Part shown: positions 40,332 through 50,879 of the stretch, piece after piece
How positions within the stretch are numbered: position 1 is the first letter of the stretch
Layout of the letters: each line of letters opens with the position of its first letter
Translations under genes and position numbers: made by a program
From: Phytophthora quininea
Taxonomy: Eukaryota; Oomycota; Peronosporomycetes; Peronosporales; Peronosporaceae
Reading direction: 5' to 3'
Length of the DNA stretch: 64,000 nucleotides
Assembly (NCBI GenBank): GCA_011947345.1
Contig: JAAVTG010001008.1
Location: 124,001 to 188,000 of the forward strand
Notes under the pieces: model-generated
Databases searched by the model: none
What the model was told of the DNA's origin: nothing
The model's input: only the letters and a program-made list of their open reading frames with translations

Positions 40332-42817
40332 ATGCCGCAGGTGATGACTGTAGGAAGGGGGTTGGCGCATGGATGCAGGAATACTAACCTCAGAAACATG
40401 ATCATTGCCATTGCCAGAGCCTCGTGTTCGCGGAGCAGGTGCCGGCCTACGTCTACCAGGACGTCAACTTCCGCGCGTCCGTCAAGCTCGTGGACGAGCA
40501 CAAGGCCAAAGTCTCCGGGTACGGGCTCGGTCATCCTCGTGAGCCACAGCTCACTAGGACTCTCTCTCTAACTGCTATTGGTGTCCAGCGTGCAGAAGCC
40601 CCTGCAAGTGTCCCTCCGGTTCCACGACACGTACGACCTGGTAGAAGACCAAGATGCCGTGCTGAGACTCGGATCCGACGTCTGCATCGACCCTTCTAGC
40701 GGACTGGCGCTGCTGTCCATGACTCTGCACACGCTGACAGCCACCTGTGACGGACGCAACTTTTGCCTGGAAGTGCGCAGCTCGGACGCAGACATTGAGT
40801 CGGTCTTCTCGCCACCCATCAACGTGGTCAAGGAGAAGCTGCACGTCGTGGTGCAGCCGCCCGACGTCTGGTTCAAGGACGAGGGCGGCCGCGAGAAGTG
40901 CATGACGGTGGCGCTCGAGTTGGCTCCAGCCCCAGGAGCGATGCTGGAAGACCGCGTGGTGCCGCTGGACGTGAGACTGCTCTACGAGTCAGGCAATCCA
41001 GTGGTGAACCAAAGCATTCTGAGGTTGTTCCCGGACATGCGGCCGAACATGACGAGGGGAAGGCCACAGTGTCCTTCCGCATTGACGACGTGTCCAAGAA
41101 CCACCAGGGCCAGTCGTTCATGCTCGAGATCGGGCCTGAACAACAGGATGGCAGCTCCATGTTCCAGGATATTGCCCCACGCGCACGTCGGTGATCGCCA
41201 TTCGCTCGAAGCGGAACAAGCGCAAGCTGCATGCCCAGGCGGCACAGGCTGCCGCTGGATGTACGGCAGCATGCGAGCATCACCCAGGAGTGTAGCAGCC
41301 AATGCACGGACCCCGCCGTACGTGAACAACAACTCACCCTCCATGGGCGGACCTGGAGGAATGATGATTGAGCCGCACCCGCAGCGCGCTCGCAAGTACA
41401 TGGCGACTGGAGGCGCTATGAGCTACGGCATGATGCAGCAGCCCCAGCCGTCGATGGCTTCCATGTCGTGGAGCAGTCACCTGGTGCAGTCAAGCAAGAG
41501 TGACGTGGTGAACATGCAGCCACAGTCAATGCAGAACCATCAGATGCCTGCGCAGACACCGACGTCTAACGCAGTGGCGAATGACCCAGGGACAGTGGAA
41601 TGGGCGCTGAGTGGCTTTGAGATTGAGTTGGACGGCTCCGTCAATACGTCGAAGCCCATCTATCGCTGTCCGCAATGCCGGCGGCTGAACGACGTCGTCA
41701 TGTTGGCCGCAGGGCCGGCGCTCTCTCACAGTCCGCAATGTGTGTTCCACCCCAACAACAGCGGCCCCGACGGCATGATGTACCGTTCTCAAATGGAAGG
41801 GACGTCTATGAACCAAGAACAGCAAATGCAGCAGCAGCCTGGGTATTCGACCTTCCAGCAGAGTGCGGGCATGAACATGAATATGAGTTCGGCACCGCAG
41901 ACGTCTACGAACAGCACCAGCTTCGACAGCAGCGCCATGCCCTCGTCGCTCGACATGCAGCAGAACTCGGTAAACATTTCGTCCGTGTCAAAGCCGGAGG
42001 ATGAGTCGCCCAAGACTCTCGCTGCGTTTGCGTCGTCCTCAATCCAGCGCCCTGGCTTGACCATTTCTCCGTTCATGAACAAGGTCGCCACGGACGGTAG
42101 CAGCCAAGAGCAGCAGTCATCTGCTTCAACTGGCAATTTGTTTGAGAGCAACGCGTTCCACAACCAGATGGAGGCTCTCAGCGGCGGCAACTCGGAGAAG
42201 ATAGGGTTCATGGGCAAACCTGTCCCCGTGGAGGACGATCCGGCACTTGATCCCCAGCAGCCGCCGCAGAACTTCCCCAGGAAGAGACAGGCTCGACGTT
42301 TATCGGCTCGTCGCTTTTCAACGAGATGACTAGTATGGGTATTAATCTGGACCAGTACGACAAGGGCGAGTCGCAGTTATTGGGCGACTTTAGCGGTTTG
42401 GAAGGCGGCGCCCCCGTGGAAGGGCCCACCGAAGAAGACCAGGTCTTCTACATTCTGGCTCGAATGTACACTGACGCGCAGAACCAGAAGCTTGGCCTCC
42501 CAGCCTTCGACCAGTTTCAGCGCATGGTACGTCTGCAGCGAGCACTCGTTCTTCTGTGTTGTGATGCTAATTCTTTTGTGTTGGTACAGTTGGGATTCTA
42601 CAGTGAGTCGCAGAGCGACGTGCAGACGCAGGTGGTGTTCCATCCGCTGCGAGACGTATGCATCTCGGACAAGGAGCGCGAGGAGATCACGACTCAGTTC
42701 GTGGACGAGTTGGGTCGGGACTCGCAGGCGGTGCACTCGTTGCCCAAGTACCAGCACAACCTCATCATGCTGCGCGAAGACGCGCTCATGTTCTATTGGA
42801 GCCAGTCGCTCGTATGA
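40332..42817 (+). CDS. Hypothetical Met/Gln-rich protein with beta-rich N-terminal domain and CxxC zinc-like motif; four frame breaks
   Basis: Start MPQ at 40332, intron 40341-40417 (TACTAAC branch site), then SLVFAEQVPAYVYQDVNF, intron 40519-40588, then VQKPLQVSLRFHDTYDLVED. The first 260 residues look like a beta-sandwich. Next come Met/Gln/Ser-rich low complexity, a possible zinc site (YRCPQCRRL...SPQCVFH), and a conserved-looking end (LPKYQHNLIMLREDALMFYW) after intron 42526-42589. Frame breaks near 41048, 41178, 41240 and 42285 each need one base. The composition suggests a nuclear regulator; an SKRNKRKL basic cluster could be a localisation signal. Family not recognised. Confidence 0.6.
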
Positions 42818-43004
42818 GGTCGGGTCTGCAATAGAGGGATAGAGCGGGAGGATGTTGTGTTGTCCTAAAGAGGAAAATGTGTCGAGGTAATACCGCTCAA
42901 TAACGAGAGTATGCGTAGCGTAGGGTAAAGTCCAGCGGGTAGTGTGTCTAGTGAAACCAGTGAGAGATCGTCGGTAAACCAAGTATCAAAAATGTATAAC
43001 GCAG

Positions 43005-43433
43005 CTACTCGTCCTCACTGCCTTGTACGTCCAAGCGGTAGACGACGACGCGACCGAAGAAGTCGGTACTGCGCTGGAAGGTGATGGCCAGCGCCTCAGT
43101 GCGGTCGACCTCGCAGTCAAACTCCTGCAGGTCGTTGCAGTCATCCGGGTCAATGTCTACCTCGACAAACTCCCATTGTCCACCGGATGTTCGCCTGTGC
43201 ACTTGGACATCTTGGCCCACGAAGCCTCCTTGGAACATGACGCAGAGCTTGGAGACGTTAACTGGGCGATTGAACAGCACCTGCACCTGCTGAGGACTTC
43301 CCTGCGCCGAGTTCCAGCACGTGGACAGATCGGAGGACAACATGCTGTACGCACCGTAGAGTTTCTTATTGCGGTCCAACACGGAGGACGCTCGACATGT
43401 CGTCCGCGGGTCGTCACTCAGCGAGAGCAGCAT
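43005..43433 (-). CDS. NR2C2AP: NR2C2AP-like (TRA16) discoidin-fold protein
   Basis: Intact 142 residues. It matches the nuclear receptor 2C2-associated protein family: RASSVLDRNKKLYGAYSML, TCWNSAQGSPQQVQVLF, KLCVMFQGGFVGQDV and the end STDFFGRVVVYRLDVQG. The fold is a small F5/8-type (galactose-binding-like) beta-sandwich. In animals it modulates the TR4 nuclear receptor, which oomycetes lack, so the ancestral role is unknown. Divergent from the p23 gene, 114 bp apart. Confidence 0.9.
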   Translation of the reverse strand: MLLSLSDDPRTTCRASSVLDRNKKLYGAYSMLSSDLSTCWNSAQGSPQQVQVLFNRPVNVSKLCVMFQGGFVGQDVQVHRRTSGGQWEFVEVDIDPDDCNDLQEFDCEVDRTEALAITFQRSTDFFGRVVVYRLDVQGSEDE

Positions 43434-43547
43434 CGTCGAGGCTTGTCAAAAAATGTACCACAGAATATGAGCCAATCTAAGCGAACTTTCTGAATTTCGT
43501 AGCCACTGAAAGTCTCCAGTAGCGAAAGAATCAACAGCGAGGAGATC

Positions 43548-44135
43548 ATGTCGGAGACCAAGGCTCTGTGGGCGCCCGTCAAGTGGGCGCAGCGCAAGGA
43601 CGCGCTGTACGTGACGGTGGACCTGCCGGACGTCAAGGACGAGAAGGTGACGCTCTCCAGCAAGAACCTGACCTTCAAGTACGTGGCACAACAAGATCTC
43701 TTTAAGAGGGGGGTTAAATGCTAAATCGGGGGCACAAAATCTTGACCTTAGGGGCACGAGCAACGGCCAGCTGTACGAGGTGGCGCTGGACCTGTTCAAG
43801 GAGGTGGACGCCGAGGCCAAGGACAGCATCTGGGCCAAGACGGACCGCAACCTGCACTTCCACATCGTCAAGAAGGACCAGGACGCCGAGTTCTGGCCGC
43901 GTCTGCTGGCCGACAAGAATCTGGAGAAGACGAACGTCTCGGTGGACTGGAGCAAGTTCGTGGACGAGGACGATGAGGACGAGGAGCAGGGCGGCTTCGA
44001 CATGAGCGCGCTCAACGGCGCCGGGGCTTCGACATCAACCAGATGATGGCGGCCCAGAACGCGGCCGGCATGATGGAGGACGGCAGCGACAGCGACGATG
44101 AGGACATGCCCGACCTGGACCCGAACGAGCAGTAG
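43548..44135 (+). CDS. p23/SBA1 HSP90 co-chaperone
   Basis: CS-domain protein that binds the ATP-bound closed form of HSP90. MSETKALWAPVKWAQRKDAL gives the first strand; after intron 43679-43751 the domain continues GTSNGQLYEVALDLF. The family signature WPRLLADKNLEKTNVSVDWS follows, with the key WxRL and VDWxKF segments. The acidic tail contains GGFDMSALNG and, after a frame break at a GGGG run (44023-44026), GGFDINQMMAAQNAAGMMED ending at the TAG at 44133. The one-base loss in so conserved a gene supports sequencing error. Confidence 0.93.
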
Positions 44136-44488
44136 ACTGGCCAGAGTGTCGAGGCGACGGAGCGGACTGCGGCGGGAAGGCCCTCCCCGGTGTGTTCTTT
44201 AGTTGCTAGAAGTTTCAAGTGGAGATCGCCTCGAGTTTCGGACTCGGTGGGAGCTGGTGCGGGTTTTGCGGTGCTGCAGGAGGTGCAGTTTGGAATACAC
44301 TGCACGCATGGCTGTTTTTGATACTGTGTGTGTTGGATGGATGCATGGCACTGGTAATAGTGGTGTTACATTGACGCATTTCAATTGCTGAAAAAATAGG
44401 AACGCTACGGAGGAGTAATTCACGAACGAAAAAAGGTGGCAGGAGTCGCAACAGAGACGACGGCGGAGAGAAGCGCGAAGGAGTGTGC
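44136..44488. other. Intergenic between convergent genes
   Basis: 3' regions of the p23 and PHD genes. No gene seen. Confidence 0.5.
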
Positions 44489-45993
44489 CTAGGCAGCCAG
44501 GCAGAACATACCCTTGTCAGCAGGATGCTTCCGAAAACGGACGTTGGAGAAGAGAATCTTGCGCACCGAGGATTTCCAGACGGGGACTTACGCTGATCGC
44601 TACAACCGCACCCAAATTAGTCTCCTTATTCACAATTTGAACACAAGATGAGCGCACCTCTCGAGCTTCCAGTTGAGTTGACTCTCGTACTCAGCTTCGA
44701 CAAAGTCACAAATCTCCTTGAATGAACCCTGATCGACAACAATTGAAATCGTCAGCCCAAAACCGAAGAACCTTTTGAAAGGGACCACGTACTTTGCCGC
44801 CGGGCAATTCTGTGAGCGCATGCGAGATCATGTCTCCGTACGTGACGCTAGCAGCGGGCTTGCGGTATTCTGTCGCGATCATAATTAATTTAGTCGACGA
44901 GGTCACGGCATAATGCAAAGCCAAGTACTGACGGTTCTCTGGAAGATCAGAAGAGTCATTTTCCTGGCACGACGGGCAGTACCAAGTGTCGGGAGGGTCC
45001 GAGTACGGATCCAGGCCCACACAATGCATGTGGTACCAATTGTAGCGGTCGAGACACTTTTTGTTGTCGCATGCAATCATGTTGCCGAAGCTTTCGCCCT
45101 TGCAGATGCAGTACAACCGTCCTCTGCGCTTCTTCTTCTGAACCACGTCAGATGAGTCTGGCCCTCGCCCTCGCTTTTCGTGGCTCAAGATCGTCGCTGG
45201 TCGCCGCTTGTTCACGATAAACTCGCGGTTCTCACCTTGCAAGCTCGTATACTGGTACATCTTTCGGGCGTCATCATACAGCCCACCCACGTCTTGTTCT
45301 GCCACAGTCATTTGCTCATCAGCTGCGAAAACTTGGCGACCGTCGTTTTCCTTGTCAACGTCTTCACTAAACTGTGGGCGACGAGCTCTCGCAACCTTCG
45401 TAGCCTCTTCAATGTCGCTTGTCCCTGTAAGCTGTGCAGTACGTTGCAAAAGGCCGTTCTACGTCAGTGTCTGCCTTATCCAAGCCAGAGCTCCAAAGCT
45501 GCGTACATAAGTCACAAATGACGTGATACTCGACGTTTCATCCGCCTTCTTGCACTCCTGGTCAAAGTGCCTAGCCAAACAAATGCACAAAGTATCAGTA
45601 CTGTCAACCATTTGCTTTACAAGGGGATTGCACTTGGTCATCAATGTCACCTGGCCACTGTAACTGCCAACTGTTCTCTCGAGCTGTCGGGCTCCTCCGG
45701 GATGCCGTGGAACACCATGTACTTGCGCAGTGCGTCACTCTACCCATTGCATTGTAATACATACACTCGGTTTGTGAGAATCGCAAGCAGCCATGGGCTG
45801 CATCTTGATGTATCATCTTGCAGAGCTGGAGTGTGTCAAAACGAGGACGCACCTGCAGCCGCGTGAAGTCCACCGCCACATTGAGCGGGTACTGGCAGCG
45901 CTCGCCCGGTAGGATGCGTGGAGAGGTGGGGACTGGTGTGCCAATTGCAGCTGCCGGCCCGGCGCGCGCTGCTTCTTCGTGCAGATCCGCCAT
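44489..45993 (-). CDS. ING-type PHD finger plus winged-helix chromatin protein
   Basis: Start MADLHEEAARAGPAAAIG at 45993. The N-terminal exons include a segment KYMVFHGIPEEPDSSREQLA; then a basic linker, a PHD finger (LYCICKGESFGNMIACDN, WYHMHCVGL, WYCPSC) close to ING proteins, which bind methylated H3K4, and a C-terminal helical domain (SVTYGDMISHALTELPGGK, GSFKEICDFVEAEYESQLNW, SSVRKILFSNVRFRKHPADK) that reads like a forkhead/H1-type winged helix. Several introns (for example after LPGGK and after NWKLE). One frame break at 44582-44585. A PHD followed by a winged helix is not the usual ING layout, where PHD is C-terminal. N-terminal exon borders are approximate. Confidence 0.75.
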
Positions 45994-46638
45994 GTTGGCA
46001 CACCCGGTTCTGACTGAGGTACTGTAGAACACTACAGTTGGACAGCAAAGAGCATTTTTGGTCGAAACATATTGCGCCGCGGATTAAACTGTTTCCTTTA
46101 CTGTTGCCGACTTCTAGAGGAGATAGAAGTCGGTAAGGATGTCGTGTATTTGCCTTGACACTCTGAGCAGCGAATTGCAACGAAGATGAACTCGCGGTGT
46201 GCATTATTATTATTATTTTAATGCGACCACCGAAATGGGGCCAGATGAGCGGTCCAAACGCGCAGTCAATTGATCCTGCTGCACAATGTTGCTGCCAGGT
46301 TAGCCGATCAAGTCCATGTTTTCACGTGCATGTTGCTGCGCAGGATGAAGGCATGCATGTCCTGGCTAGCAGCCTATCCGACAGTTAGGAAGCACTAATT
46401 GGGCAATCTGCTTCAAGTTGCGCTGTTTTATGCATCGGCTGAACCTGAACTCTGCTTGGGTCAAAAGTATCTACAGCACCAAGAGCAAGTTGCTATCAAT
46501 CCCAAAATGCTGCTTCATTTCCAAGACCGCAATCGAATAATGAAATACCGGAGATTCATACTAACGCGCCTCCTTTCAATCATAACCTACCACCATATCC
46601 CCGAAAACCGTTCACGAGATGGTAACACTTGTAGCTCC
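45994..46638. other. Intergenic, upstream of PHD gene and downstream of PH-domain gene
   Basis: Contains a short ATT microsatellite at about 46202-46218. The frame at 46399-46896 is the antisense of the PH gene. No gene seen. Confidence 0.5.
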
Positions 46639-48121
46639 TCAAAACTCGAAGCTCTCCATGGGCGCCGCCACGGGCTGTGCCTTGGGCTTCACTGGCGCCC
46701 GTCGAACCACTTCAATCTCGCGAGGGGCCACTTCCACCTCGCGCGGGGCGACCTTGGCGCGCTCCACTTCTGCCTGCTGCTGACGTGCTTGCTGCTCCTG
46801 CTTGAGAGCAGCCTCACGGTGTCGTTGGTGTTCCAACTGCTGCTTCTGCATCATCTCGCGCTTCACATCGCCGATCAACGACGAACACGGTGCTGAAGCC
46901 GACACACGCGCCGACTCGCTAACCGGAGAGCTGGAGTGCTGCATCGGCGACGACTCGGGCTCCTTGTCGCTGTCGTCATCCGAGTCGTCATCCACGCTAA
47001 AGTGCGAGTTCATCTGTTGGGTCATGCGGAACGCGAGGTCTTCCTCCTCCTGCTCCTTCTTCTTCAGGCTCTCGCGCATCGCTTTCTCACGCTCGGCGCG
47101 CTGGCGAGCGTGCTCCTCGCGTTTCTGACGGCGCTGCAGCTCCAGCAGGTCCTCGCCCTGCTGCGCTTTGAGCGTCTCTTGCATAGCCAGTTCCTCCGCC
47201 AGTCTCTTGTTGCGCAGAGCCTCCTGCTCCTGCTGCTCCTGGAGCTGCGCCGCTTCCTCAGCCTCGTGCGCGCTGCAGCTCCACTGCTTGCTGCATCTCG
47301 CGCTGCTTCTGCGCCTTCTTCTCCTGCTCCTCCTGAATCTGCAGCTCCTCCGCCGCCGCCAACGCAGCCGCGTGCGCCTCCTCTTCCTGTTGAGCCTGCT
47401 CCTCTTCTTTCTCTCGCTGAGCCTGCGCCGCTAATTGCCTGCGCATCTCGGCGTCCTGCTGGGCCTGCTGCTCCAGGCGCCGCTGCTCCTCCTGCTCCTT
47501 CTGCCTCACCTGCTCCTCCTGTCGCAGCTCTTCCTGTCTGCGCTGCTCCTCCAGCTGCTGCTGCTTGAGCTGCTCCGCCTGCAAGTGCTGGGCCTCCTGG
47601 TCGTTGAACGAGTGGTGCAAGTCGCCCGCGCTGTGACGCTGCTGATTGATGCCGCGCCTGGGCACCGAGAAGTTCTGGAAGTCTCTGATACTGGGGTTGC
47701 TGTTGACGTTGCTGGCCTGCGCCATGGAGCCCGTGTTGGCCGGCAGCGAGGCGCGTTGCATGGGCGGCTGGCCCGAGTTGATGCGGAAGGCCATGACGAG
47801 CTTGTCCACCCAGTCGTTCATCTCCATCTCCGTGCCGGCGGCCACCAGCAGTCGCCGCTCGGGCGCGTTGATGGCGATGCGCCAGATCGTGGAGGCGGAG
47901 CTGCCGGTCTTCATGCTGTCGGCGGGCATGACCTCGAGCACGCCCTCGTCGCAGCCCTGCAGGCTCAGCTCGCCCTTGAGCTCGCCGTCCTCGAACGTAA
48001 AGTACTGCAGGCGCCCGGGCGTCAGCACGAAGTAGCGCGGCTTCCAGTTCTTGCGGCCGAACGGGCCCGTGCCCGAGCCTTTCTTGAACAGCACGCCCGT
48101 GCGCAGGATCTGGTCGGCCAT
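46639..48121 (-). CDS. PH-domain protein with long Glu/Gln coiled coil; one frame break
   Basis: Start MADQILRTGVLFKKGSGTGP at 48121 (an ATG at 48193 adds 24 residues). Residues 5-120 are a pleckstrin homology domain (GVLFKKGSG..NWKPRYFVLT..LQYFTFEDGELKGELSL, with the final W in MNDWVDKLVMAFR). A low-complexity linker (FQNFSVPRRGINQQRHSAGD) precedes about 250 residues of Glu/Gln/Arg coiled coil. A frame break at about 47270 (QR-AHEAEEAAQLQEQQ) joins the C-terminal part, which ends APREIEVVRRAPVKPKAQPV and MESFEF. Probably binds membrane phosphoinositides and scaffolds partners; specificity unknown. Confidence 0.8.
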
Positions 48122-48719
48122 GACGAGCTTCGATACGAGCAGCTTCTCTTCCGACCACGAGGGTATCCGATACTGAAGTGGGGAGCAGAACATTGCAGCC
48201 GACGCAAGTTGTGAAAAACCTCGCGAGGTTTTTTATGATCGGTCGAGTTGGGCTAGGTTCGTAGCCTGGATTTGGCAAGTCGGGCGCGGGTTGGGCTACG
48301 CTGGGTTAGAATAGGTTCAAAACAGCACATCTGCTCGATCGTGGAGACGACGAAGGCCGATGAGCTAATGGCGACGGCGAAAGGCACCACCACGTATTAT
48401 AAGGCTGGCTGAACGGCAATGGCTGGAGGCGGAAAATTGTGCGTCCAGCTGGATTCGACGGGGATTCTCGTCGGCTGTTTCCAACGCCGAGTTTCTGAAG
48501 TTGTGGTCTCGACGACGGTGTCAGCAGCAGCCGTGCCTTTCACCCTGCGACGTTCATGTGCTCGCGGGATCCGCGCCGGCCGGATAGGTGAAAGAAAATC
48601 CAAGATGGCGGGATTCTGTAGGACACTGCAGCTACTCTGGCCCATGGGGGCGTCTGTACATTGCCAGCTCCAAGGCTCTATCTGCGTTCCTTCCTTCCTT
48701 CCTTTCGCCCGTCGTCTAC
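48122..48719. other. Intergenic, no supported gene
   Basis: Holds the upstream region of the PH gene and the 3' flank of the RS/zinc-finger gene. Overlapping small frames have no protein-like features. Confidence 0.5.
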
Positions 48720-49258
48720 CTACCGCCATTCCGTCATGCGCTTCATGGCGCCACACTTGTTGCAGGCCGACGCGTGCTTCGAGTTCGCGTGGCCGCATCC
48801 AGGCTTGCTGCACTCCCACTTGTCCGCCACCGAGATGGCCGTCGCCGACACGGGCGCAGACAACCCGCGCGAATGCACCGTGCCCACCGGCTCCTTGGCG
48901 GCCTCCTGCATCATGAGCTGCTCGAAGAAGCTGCGCGCGTCCGACGGTTTATCTTCTTGCTGCTGCTGATCATGGTCCGTTACACCGTTCTGCTCCGACG
49001 CTGCCAGATCTCTCGCACCCTGCTCGTCCTGGGCCTCCTCCAGTTTGTGTTTGTGCTTCTTGTGCTTCTCCTCTTTCCTGTTCGACTTTTCGAGTGTTTC
49101 TTGTGTCGTCTAACCTCATGGCGGCGGTCTTCGCTCGCTGAGCGGGATCGAGACCTGGTGCTGCGGGTCCTCCTCCAGAAACGGTCGATGGGGCTGCCGC
49201 TCCTGCTCCTACTGCGTCTGCTCCGGTCTCTGCTGCGGCTGCGACTGCGGAGCGACAT
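48720..49258 (-). CDS. RS-domain protein with RanBP2-type zinc finger (ZRANB2-like); one frame break
   Basis: Start MSLRSRSRSRDRSRRSRSRS, an Arg/Ser domain typical of splicing factors. After a frame break at about 49080 the sequence continues RKEEKHKKHKHKLEEAQDEQ, DARSFFEQLMMQEAAKEPVG and a RanBP2-type zinc finger WECSKPGCGHANSKHASACN-KCGAMKR with four cysteines, ending in the stop at 48720. Such fingers bind single-stranded RNA in ZRANB2 and related splicing regulators. The finger is C-terminal here while ZRANB2 has N-terminal fingers and a C-terminal RS domain. Confidence 0.78.
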
Positions 49259-49444
49259 ATCCGAATGCGACTCGATTTCTAAGTGCGAATTGTGAGTGCA
49301 TACAAAAAGGAAACTTTTTCGTTGGTGGTAACTTCTTCGCCTTCATCAATACGATGCTACAATGTCTAAGCGCTGCCAGCGGCAGCCAGGTATCTTATCA
49401 CGGGATCTTGAATTTGGTGATGGAGCGCTACGTGTAGCCCAAAA

Positions 49445-50731
49445 TTATCTGGCATCGAACGCGCACCAGCTCGCGCTGTCGCCAACGAGTCCTGGGATAT
49501 CAAACAGCATCGCAGCTTCCTTCCCCATGAGCGCTTCATCCGACTTAGCACTCAGCACGATGCGGTTCCCAGGGTACGTCAAGTACAGCAAGACGTGGTA
49601 GTACAGATAGCGCACGTCGCGATTCCAATGCAGGAAGAGCCGCGTGAGGTGTCTGGCAAACAGATCGTTGATCTGCAGTTGTAGCGTCACGGAGAAGTGC
49701 ACAAAGTGCTTGAGCAGAAACATCTCGGTCGTCTTCAGGATTTCAAAGTGCTCCGAGTCCAGAAGGCACGAAAACACGTAGCGCATCGTCTCGATGTCAG
49801 CGCACAAGTGCTCCTTCTGCGGCTGGTTGGGAGGTTTGACGGTGACCATGTTGGACAACGCCAGGAAATCTTGGGCGGCGGGCTCATTCATGAAAAATGT
49901 CGGGAACTCGACAATCAGCTTCTCCATGTACTGCAAGCAAAGCACGATGTGGTGCGGCAGCATGTAGTTCGTGGACTGCAGGATTGCCATTAAATAGTTG
50001 TGCACGAACGCGATGTTCTCGTGCATCATCTCCATCATCTGAACAGCAAAGTATGCGGTCGGTGTGTTCACTTCTTCCGAGTTTGTGTCCATCAGGGAAA
50101 AAGATTCACGAAAGAGCTGCTGCCCTTTGCTTTCAACTTGCTGCTCTTCGGCTTCGTCTTGCCACTTGGGCTCACGCTGCTTGACCTCCGTCTGAAACTG
50201 CTTCTTGGCGATCGCCAGCGTGGCGCCCAAGAGCACATCCGAACCAGGGATGCATTTCCACTCGGTGCGTCCCATGACCTGCTGACCAGTAAGCTGCTGG
50301 AAGATCTGGGCGATCGCCAGCATGCAGCCGTCCGAGTCACTGAGGAGCTGATCGACCAGCGCAACTGAAGAAGCCCAGCGCTCCTCGCGGTTCATAGTCG
50401 ACAGCAGATTTTGGCACTGCGGATACATGCTGTGGTGCCAATTGAATGGTGTCAGTCGCAGACGGTCATCAAACACCGATTTCGCACGTCCCCGTGAATG
50501 AGTCAACGACGAGAGCGACACCGAACGCGAGCTGCTAAACGAGCTGCAAGGCAGCAAGTTGCCCAGGTTGTCCAAAATATGGCTTCGTAGACGCGGCACA
50601 CGCAGGTAGCTAGTTGCAACAAGCGCAGCCAGCAGTTCTTGGTGCGGATCAAACGAGTTGAACGTCGAGCTGCTGCTGCTATTACTCGAGTGCAGCGATA
50701 ACTGGTGCAGCAACACAATCGAGTGCTGCAA
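49445..50731 (-). CDS. Helical (HEAT/ARM-like) protein of unknown function, 5' part not defined
   Basis: About 425 residues of mainly helical sequence, ending WCAFDAR at 49445. The frame has no ATG at its left edge; it begins just after a good acceptor (GATTGCAG/CACTCG), so upstream exons are likely. Marked segments are TAYFAVQMMEMMHENIAFVH, LPHHIVLCLQYMEKLIVEFP, IETMRYVFSCLLDSEHFEIL and NRDVRYLYYHVLLYLTYPGN. I cannot name the family; the pattern of paired amphipathic helices fits an alpha-solenoid. A Ser tract lies near the N-terminal side. Confidence 0.6.
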   Translation of the reverse strand: MQHSIVLLHQLSLHSSNSSSSSTFNSFDPHQELLAALVATSYLRVPRLRSHILDNLGNLLPCSSFSSSRSVSLSSLTHSRGRAKSVFDDRLRLTPFNWHHSMYPQCQNLLSTMNREERWASSVALVDQLLSDSDGCMLAIAQIFQQLTGQQVMGRTEWKCIPGSDVLLGATLAIAKKQFQTEVKQREPKWQDEAEEQQVESKGQQLFRESFSLMDTNSEEVNTPTAYFAVQMMEMMHENIAFVHNYLMAILQSTNYMLPHHIVLCLQYMEKLIVEFPTFFMNEPAAQDFLALSNMVTVKPPNQPQKEHLCADIETMRYVFSCLLDSEHFEILKTTEMFLLKHFVHFSVTLQLQINDLFARHLTRLFLHWNRDVRYLYYHVLLYLTYPGNRIVLSAKSDEALMGKEAAMLFDIPGLVGDSASWCAFDAR

Positions 50732-50879
50732 TCAGCATCGACAAACGCCACGCTGACATCATCATCAACAAAACGGCAATCGGTGGGCATGCAGCGCGAT
50801 CACCGCGACCGTGGCATATCGTCCGATGCGAACTATCCGCTTCCTTAGTCGTCTTGTCCAGTTGCTGTGTCCTTCTTGA

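Noticed and set aside
48419..48916. 165-residue plus-strand frame at the RS/zinc-finger locus
   Set aside because: Antisense to the RanBP2-type finger, which has all four cysteines on the minus strand.
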